The notes under the pieces: generated by a model | The model's database searches: none | What the model was told of the DNA's origin: nothing | What the model saw: only the letters and a program-made list of their open reading frames with translations | Translations under genes and position numbers: made by a program | Shown here: piece by piece, positions 22,858 through 26,835 of the stretch | Numbering within the stretch: position 1 is the first letter of the stretch | How the letters are laid out: each line of letters starts with the position of its first letter | DNA from: Atopobium sp. ICM42b | GTDB taxonomy: Bacteria; Actinomycetota; Coriobacteriia; Coriobacteriales; Atopobiaceae | DNA length: 26,835 nt | Assembly: GCA_000564995.1 (NCBI GenBank) | Contig: JDFH01000021.1 | Location: 1 to 26,835, forward strand | Reading direction: 5' to 3'

Positions 22858-24453
22858 GTGCCATCCGTACACGCATACTTCAACAAAAAGAACACTCTCG
22901 TCGCAAAAGACCAGGCAGAAGGCTCGCGCCGAGGCCAGGTCGCCGCGCCCGTTATCCTTATGGTCTCGGGCGGAGCCGACTCGATGGCGCTGCTTCACAT
23001 GGCGGTAACGGAGCCGCTTGATCTTGGCGACGGCGCAGGACTTTCGCGCATTGCAAAAGAGCGCTTGCATGTGTTGCACGTAAACCACCTGCTTCGCGGC
23101 GAAGATGCGGACGCTGACCAGCACTTTGTTCAAGAGACTTGCGACTCGCTAGGCGTTCCCTGCACCGCGTTGCGCGTGGACGTGGCAAAGTTTGCGCAGG
23201 AGCGTGATGGCAACGTGGAAGATGTTGGTCGTCGGGTGCGGTATGACGCCGCGCGAGAACTCGCTCAAAAACTATGTACTGAGCAGGGGATTTCTCGTCA
23301 GAAGGCAAAGATTTTGACGGCGCACACGGCGGACGACCGCGCGGAGACGTTCATGATGAACGTGATGCACGGGTCCGGCATGAGCGGCCTGGCGTCGATT
23401 CCTAGGCATCGCGGGCTGATTTATCGTCCGTTGCTCGACTACACGCATGACCAGCTCAAAGACTGGCTGAAGGCTCGCGGCCTGGACTGGCACGAGGATG
23501 CTACCAACACCGACACCCACTATCTACGTGCGTATATGCGCCACAACGTGCTTCCGCTTCTTAAGGCGAGAAACCCGATGTTGGTGCAAACGGTGTGCAA
23601 AATTGCAGATTTGATGACTGACGAAGACGATTATCTTGAGGCGAAGGCCGCTCGCAAGCTGAGGCAGATTACGCTGCGCAAGAGTGAGTTTTCACTGGTA
23701 CTTGACGCGTTGAAGCTGAGCTCTACTGACATGGTGATTGCCCGCCGCGTGGTAAGGATTGTGGCTCGGCAACTAATCCCTGAGGCCTGGCTAGAGTTCA
23801 GGCACGTAGATGCCGTGCTTGAAGCGGTTGCTGCGGGAGTTGGCGTGGCTAACTTGCCGCAAAACCTTGAAGCGCGCGTTCGTTTGGGCACCGTGACATT
23901 CTCGTTCACGGGTGCCGCGGGGAGCGCGAGCGCTGCGGCTGCGGTCGCGGCCAGCGGTGAACCCGCAGCTGCGTCGCCTGCTGCAGCAACGTTTGGCGAG
24001 CACCTTGCGGTCCCGGGAACACTGGAGTTGGCAGACGGCCGAGTGCTTTCGGCGCGCATTCTCCCTGTGGAGCACGGCTTTGACGTCGTGTCCTATGCAA
24101 CCGCGCATAGCCAGGAATGGTTGGGCGAGTCGGTTCTTCTCGACGCACGCGCCTGCGGGGTAGATCCGGTTCATGGCGGCAGCCTGTGGGTCTCGGGACC
24201 CGAGGCTGGAGACACCATGCAGCCCCTGGGCATGCATGGGCAGTCAAAAAAGATCTCTGACCTGCTGGGCGAGGCGGGCGTACCCGTTGAATCCAGGAGT
24301 ATGATGCCTATTGTGCGCACAAATATTCGTGGATATGTGGTGTGGGTTGCGGGAATTCGTCCCGATGAACGAGTAAAATGTACGCAAGATACAAAACAGC
24401 TGCTAGAATTGAACATCTATTCTGGTCATAAGCCATTTGAGAGGAGCCAGTAA
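22858..24453 (+). CDS. tilS: tRNA(Ile)-lysidine synthetase
   Basis: This 531-aa protein modifies C34 of the CAU-anticodon tRNA-Ile to lysidine, using ATP. The PP-loop is SGGADS (37-42), LHVNHLLRG follows, and then the HTADDRAET motif. The C-terminal TilS domain is present. A low-complexity Ala/Ser-rich insertion (about 347-385) separates domains and is likely a linker. The GTG start at 22858 has a poor ribosome binding site, so the true start may be slightly inside; the PP-loop is intact in either case. It overlaps hpt by one base (TAATG). Confidence 0.93.
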   Translation: MPSVHAYFNKKNTLVAKDQAEGSRRGQVAAPVILMVSGGADSMALLHMAVTEPLDLGDGAGLSRIAKERLHVLHVNHLLRGEDADADQHFVQETCDSLGVPCTALRVDVAKFAQERDGNVEDVGRRVRYDAARELAQKLCTEQGISRQKAKILTAHTADDRAETFMMNVMHGSGMSGLASIPRHRGLIYRPLLDYTHDQLKDWLKARGLDWHEDATNTDTHYLRAYMRHNVLPLLKARNPMLVQTVCKIADLMTDEDDYLEAKAARKLRQITLRKSEFSLVLDALKLSSTDMVIARRVVRIVARQLIPEAWLEFRHVDAVLEAVAAGVGVANLPQNLEARVRLGTVTFSFTGAAGSASAAAAVAASGEPAAASPAAATFGEHLAVPGTLELADGRVLSARILPVEHGFDVVSYATAHSQEWLGESVLLDARACGVDPVHGGSLWVSGPEAGDTMQPLGMHGQSKKISDLLGEAGVPVESRSMMPIVRTNIRGYVVWVAGIRPDERVKCTQDTKQLLELNIYSGHKPFERSQ

Positions 24454-25001
24454 TGGCGGAGCTTCACCCTGATATTGAAGAGATTCTGCTTGACGAACAG
24501 GACATCAAGGACATCGTCAAGAAGGTGGGTGCGGAGATTACGCGTGACTACGCGGACAAGAACCCCCTGGTCATTGCTGTTCTTCGCGGAGCTGTTGTAT
24601 TCATGGCCGACATCATGCGCGCCATTGAGTGCCCACTCTCCATCGATTTTATGGCTGTTTCCAGCTACGGCGACGGTGTTAAGAGCTCTGGCGTCGTGCG
24701 TATTGTAAAAGACCTTGATACCAAGATTGAGGGTCGTCACGTCATCATCGTTGAGGACGTCCTGGACTCCGGTCTAACCCTCTCTTACCTGGTCCGCATG
24801 CTCCAGTCTCGTAACCCCGCTTCCATTGAGATTGCCGCTTTCCTAGTCAAGGACATTGAGGGCAAGCGTCCAGCTATTGATCCTCGTTACGTAGGCACTC
24901 ACGTACCCGACAAGTTTGTTGTTGGTTACGGCCTGGACTATGCAGAGCGCTACCGCAACCTGCCATTTGTTGGCGTTCTGAAGCCTTGCGTGTACGAATA
25001 G
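24453..25001 (+). CDS. hpt: Hypoxanthine phosphoribosyltransferase
   Basis: This 182-aa purine salvage enzyme makes IMP and GMP from hypoxanthine or guanine and PRPP. The PRPP-binding motif is VIIVEDVLDSGLTLSYL, and AVLRGAVVFMADI and VGYGLDYAERYRNLPFVGVL match family motifs. GAGAGGAG lies 8 bp before ATG. tilS-hpt is a common pair, usually followed by ftsH. Here ftsH is not next; a hairpin and an aminotransferase gene follow. Confidence 0.96.
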   Translation: MAELHPDIEEILLDEQDIKDIVKKVGAEITRDYADKNPLVIAVLRGAVVFMADIMRAIECPLSIDFMAVSSYGDGVKSSGVVRIVKDLDTKIEGRHVIIVEDVLDSGLTLSYLVRMLQSRNPASIEIAAFLVKDIEGKRPAIDPRYVGTHVPDKFVVGYGLDYAERYRNLPFVGVLKPCVYE

Positions 25002-25080
25002 GCTGAGGCCGGCCGGTCTGCTTCAAAAATTTGCCGCAAGACCGTGCAATAGATACAAATTTGTTAAAACTTTTAAAGTT

Positions 25081-25106
25081 GGGCGAGAAGATCGATCTTC
25101 TCGCCC
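25081..25106. terminator. Perfect 26-bp palindrome of two GGCGAGAAGATC motifs
   Basis: GGGCGAGAAGATC is directly followed by its reverse complement. It lies 79 bp after hpt. No T-run follows, so it may end transcription weakly or serve as a DNA site. Just before it is a second palindrome, AACTTTTAAAGTT (25068-25080). Confidence 0.65.
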
Positions 25107-25219
25107 AATATGCTATCTATCAAAGGTTGTGTGAGGCCAGATGCGCGGCGGCGTTATCCCCACCTCCACCCAACGTTTTACCAGGTAGGCACTGTAGGCT
25201 TCGAGAGAATTGAGAAACC

Positions 25220-26404
25220 ATGGTCAATCAGACAAGTCTTGCATACGGATCAGAAAAGTCTGCAATCCGTGAGATTGCAGGTTATGCGATGCAGCGTCGT
25301 GCTGAGATTGGCGCTCAGAATGTGTTTGATTTCTCGATTGGCAACCCTTCCGTGCCTGCTCCTGAGTCTGTTCGTACCTCTATCGAGGCCGCCATGCAGC
25401 TGCCTCCTCAGCAGGTCCACAGCTACACGCCTGCAATCGGCATTCCCCAGGCCAGAGAGGCAATTGCCGCGTCGCTCCGACGTCGCTTTGGAGATCACGC
25501 AGCTCAGGCAGACGATCTCATCTTGACCTGTGGAGCTGCAGCTTCCGTTTCTATGGCACTCAATTCCATTGTTTCCCCAGGTGAAGAGGTTATTGTTATT
25601 GCTCCATACTTCCCGGAGTACCGCGTGTGGATTGACCACGCTCAGGCTACCTGCGTTGAAGTTTTGGCTGACGAGAAAACCTTCCAGATTGACATTGACG
25701 CCGTTTGTGCAGCTCTTACGCCTAAGACTCGCGCGGTGATTGTCAACTCGCCAAACAACCCTGTTGGCGCTGTGTACACCAGAGAAAACTTGGACGCGTT
25801 TGCCAATATGCTCCGTAAACGCTCCGCTGAGCTGGGTACAGACATCTACGTCATCTCCGATGAGCCTTACCGCGAGATTGTTTTTGGCGATATTGAGGTC
25901 CCTTGGGTCCCCGATGTCTACGAGCGCACTATTGTGTGCTATTCCTACTCCAAGTCCCTCTCGCTTCCTGGCGAGCGTATTGGTTGGGTGCTGGTACCTG
26001 CGTCTAATCCAGAGCAGAAGGAGATTTACGCAGCTTGTGCGGGTGCCGCTCGACTGTTGGGCTTTGTATGCGCGCCAGCCCTTTTCCAGCGCGTTATTAT
26101 CGACTGCGTTGATGAGCCGGCAGATGTTGAGGCCTATGCAAAGAATCGAGAAGTTCTAACCGAGGGCCTAACCAAGCTTGGTTACGAGTACATCCAGCCT
26201 GATGGCGCATTCTACCTGTGGGTTCGTGCTCCTGGTGGGAACGCTCAGGCGTTCTGCGATGTGGCAAAGCAGTTTGAGCTGCTCCCTGTTCCATCTGATT
26301 CGTTCGGCTGCCCAGGCTGGCTGCGCGTGAGCTACTGCGTTGCGTACCAAACCTGCGTGGACTCGCTTGCTGCCTGGGAAAAGGCTCTTGCTGCAATGAA
26401 ATAA
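25220..26404 (+). CDS. PLP-dependent class I/II aminotransferase
   Basis: This 394-aa fold-type I enzyme has the NSPNNPVGAVY motif and SDEPYREIVF. The Schiff-base lysine is in SYSKSLSLPGERIGW, and the C-terminal RVSYC carries the carboxylate-binding arginine. AspC/PatA-like class I members use aspartate, aromatic or alanine-type donors; the exact substrate is not visible. The ribosome binding site is weak (GAGAGAATTGAG), with ATG at 25220. It stands alone in its own unit after the palindromes. The 190 bp before it hold no other gene. Confidence 0.92.
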   Translation: MVNQTSLAYGSEKSAIREIAGYAMQRRAEIGAQNVFDFSIGNPSVPAPESVRTSIEAAMQLPPQQVHSYTPAIGIPQAREAIAASLRRRFGDHAAQADDLILTCGAAASVSMALNSIVSPGEEVIVIAPYFPEYRVWIDHAQATCVEVLADEKTFQIDIDAVCAALTPKTRAVIVNSPNNPVGAVYTRENLDAFANMLRKRSAELGTDIYVISDEPYREIVFGDIEVPWVPDVYERTIVCYSYSKSLSLPGERIGWVLVPASNPEQKEIYAACAGAARLLGFVCAPALFQRVIIDCVDEPADVEAYAKNREVLTEGLTKLGYEYIQPDGAFYLWVRAPGGNAQAFCDVAKQFELLPVPSDSFGCPGWLRVSYCVAYQTCVDSLAAWEKALAAMK

Positions 26405-26502
26405 GCGCCGCGGGAGACACAACAGCCCAACGGCGAGAAGATCACCGGGCAAGAAGACCGCCCGTCAACGGCGAGAAAATCAATCGACCACAAACGACAA
26501 AG

Positions 26503-26548
26503 TGAACTGCCTCCCATTTCTTGGACATAAGAAATGGGAGGCAGTTCA
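26503..26548. mobile_element. 46-bp palindrome resembling fused IS3-type ends
   Basis: TGAACTGCCTCCCATTTCTT (26503-26522) and its exact reverse complement (26529-26548) are 6 nt apart. The outer arm followed by GGACA looks like the terminal inverted repeat of IS3/IS150-group elements as I remember them. No transposase lies between the arms, so this would be a vestige or a tiny non-autonomous copy. No obvious target duplication is seen. A plain terminator for the aminotransferase gene is the alternative, though there is no T-run. Confidence 0.5.
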
Positions 26549-26590
26549 TATGCGGGTAATTATGATTCTGCAGCGTGTTAGCGTCGGCTT

Positions 26591-26647
26591 TTAGTCCTGG
26601 CGCACAAAATAGCGCAGCTTTGGTAGGTCTCGCTGAAGAATCGACAT
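26591..26647 (-). CDS. Possible 18-aa peptide or truncated gene start
   Basis: Within the right repeat copy the minus-strand frame MSILQRDLPKLRYFVRQD ends at TAA. Its first 14 codons match the open frame at the left edge, with three changes. No good ribosome binding site is seen. It may be a relic left by duplication of a gene start or a real leader peptide. Confidence 0.3.
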   Translation of the reverse strand: MSILQRDLPKLRYFVRQD

Positions 26648-26835
26648 GTTTCTAATCAAGATAGCCAGGCAGCCAGGCGGTCACACTACCTGATATGCAT
26701 ATCTATGCATAAACTTCATCTAATATGCTTAAACATGAATAGACTTATATAAGAAATTTAACTATAGATGAATTCTGTATCTACGGAACACACCTAAGTC
26801 AGATATTCTGCTCAAATGCGGGCATATTACACACC
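26605..26835. repeat. Right copy of the 231-bp dispersed direct repeat
   Basis: Same orientation as 1-231, ungapped, 21 mismatches. Changes at 26667 and 26691 (left G63-C87 to right A-T) preserve one base pair of the potential hairpin in the minus-strand leader. The repeat is cut by the end of the window. Confidence 0.9.

Noticed and set aside
25111..25219. Possible RNA gene before the aminotransferase
   Set aside because: No tRNA cloverleaf or other convincing fold was found by eye; a short frame there has no supporting signals.
1..26835. Phage att sites or an integrated element defined by the end repeats
   Set aside because: The repeats differ at 21 of 231 positions. No integrase, tRNA or phage gene lies between them, and the interior is mostly core chromosomal genes.

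Overview
The window looks like chromosome of a Coriobacteriia member (Actinomycetota), most likely Atopobiaceae close to Lancefieldella/Atopobium. The main reason is the actinobacterial heat-shock operon dnaK-grpE-dnaJ-hspR with a MerR-type HspR, and a separate clpB. The gene style is low-to-moderate G+C, with AT-rich accessory islands. The taxonomic call is an inference from gene content, not from a marker gene.

Layout. 1-231 is a non-identical copy of the sequence at 26605-26835, so the window is bracketed by a direct repeat (about 91% identical). On the minus strand each copy ends in what looks like a 5' leader plus the start of a short reading frame. 665-4512 is an extracytoplasmic redox block: a 55-aa CXXC membrane protein, a NapH-like polyferredoxin and a TlpA-like lipoprotein thioredoxin, followed by an OmpR/HK two-component pair. 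4637-5305 is a fructose-6-phosphate aldolase/transaldolase (FSA type) with a strong terminator. 5515-9862 is an ascorbate-type PTS operon: PRD activator carrying EIIA, EIIB, EIIC, then an orphan TrpA-like protein. 9941-10561 is an AT-rich unknown membrane protein.

10737-15060 is dnaK-grpE-dnaJ-hspR. 15253-16887 is a lone ABC exporter behind a 7-bp tandem repeat. 16953-17724 is an RHH/PIN toxin-antitoxin pair. 17915-20752 is clpB plus a small unknown gene. The convergent gap 20753-21253 carries a terminator and two related 120-bp arrays of short repeats. On the minus strand, 21254-22788 holds a tail-anchored unknown and a YycJ-type metallo-beta-lactamase protein. Diverging from these are tilS-hpt (22858-25001) and then a PLP aminotransferase (25220-26404).

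How parts work together. The dnaK and clpB promoters share a 55-bp block with a common inverted-repeat core, consistent with joint control by HspR, whose gene closes the dnaK operon. The PTS operon has no free EIIA gene; the EIIA domain of its own activator is the only one present here. The TrpA-like gene sits where a sugar-phosphate-processing enzyme would be expected and keeps both TrpA catalytic acids, but no trpB is nearby.

The most unusual non-coding signals are the twin 31-bp-period arrays at 20886-21169, the flanking 231-bp repeat, and an intergenic GGCGAGAA motif that recurs throughout and twice forms perfect hairpins. No rRNA, tRNA, CRISPR array or complete insertion sequence was seen.
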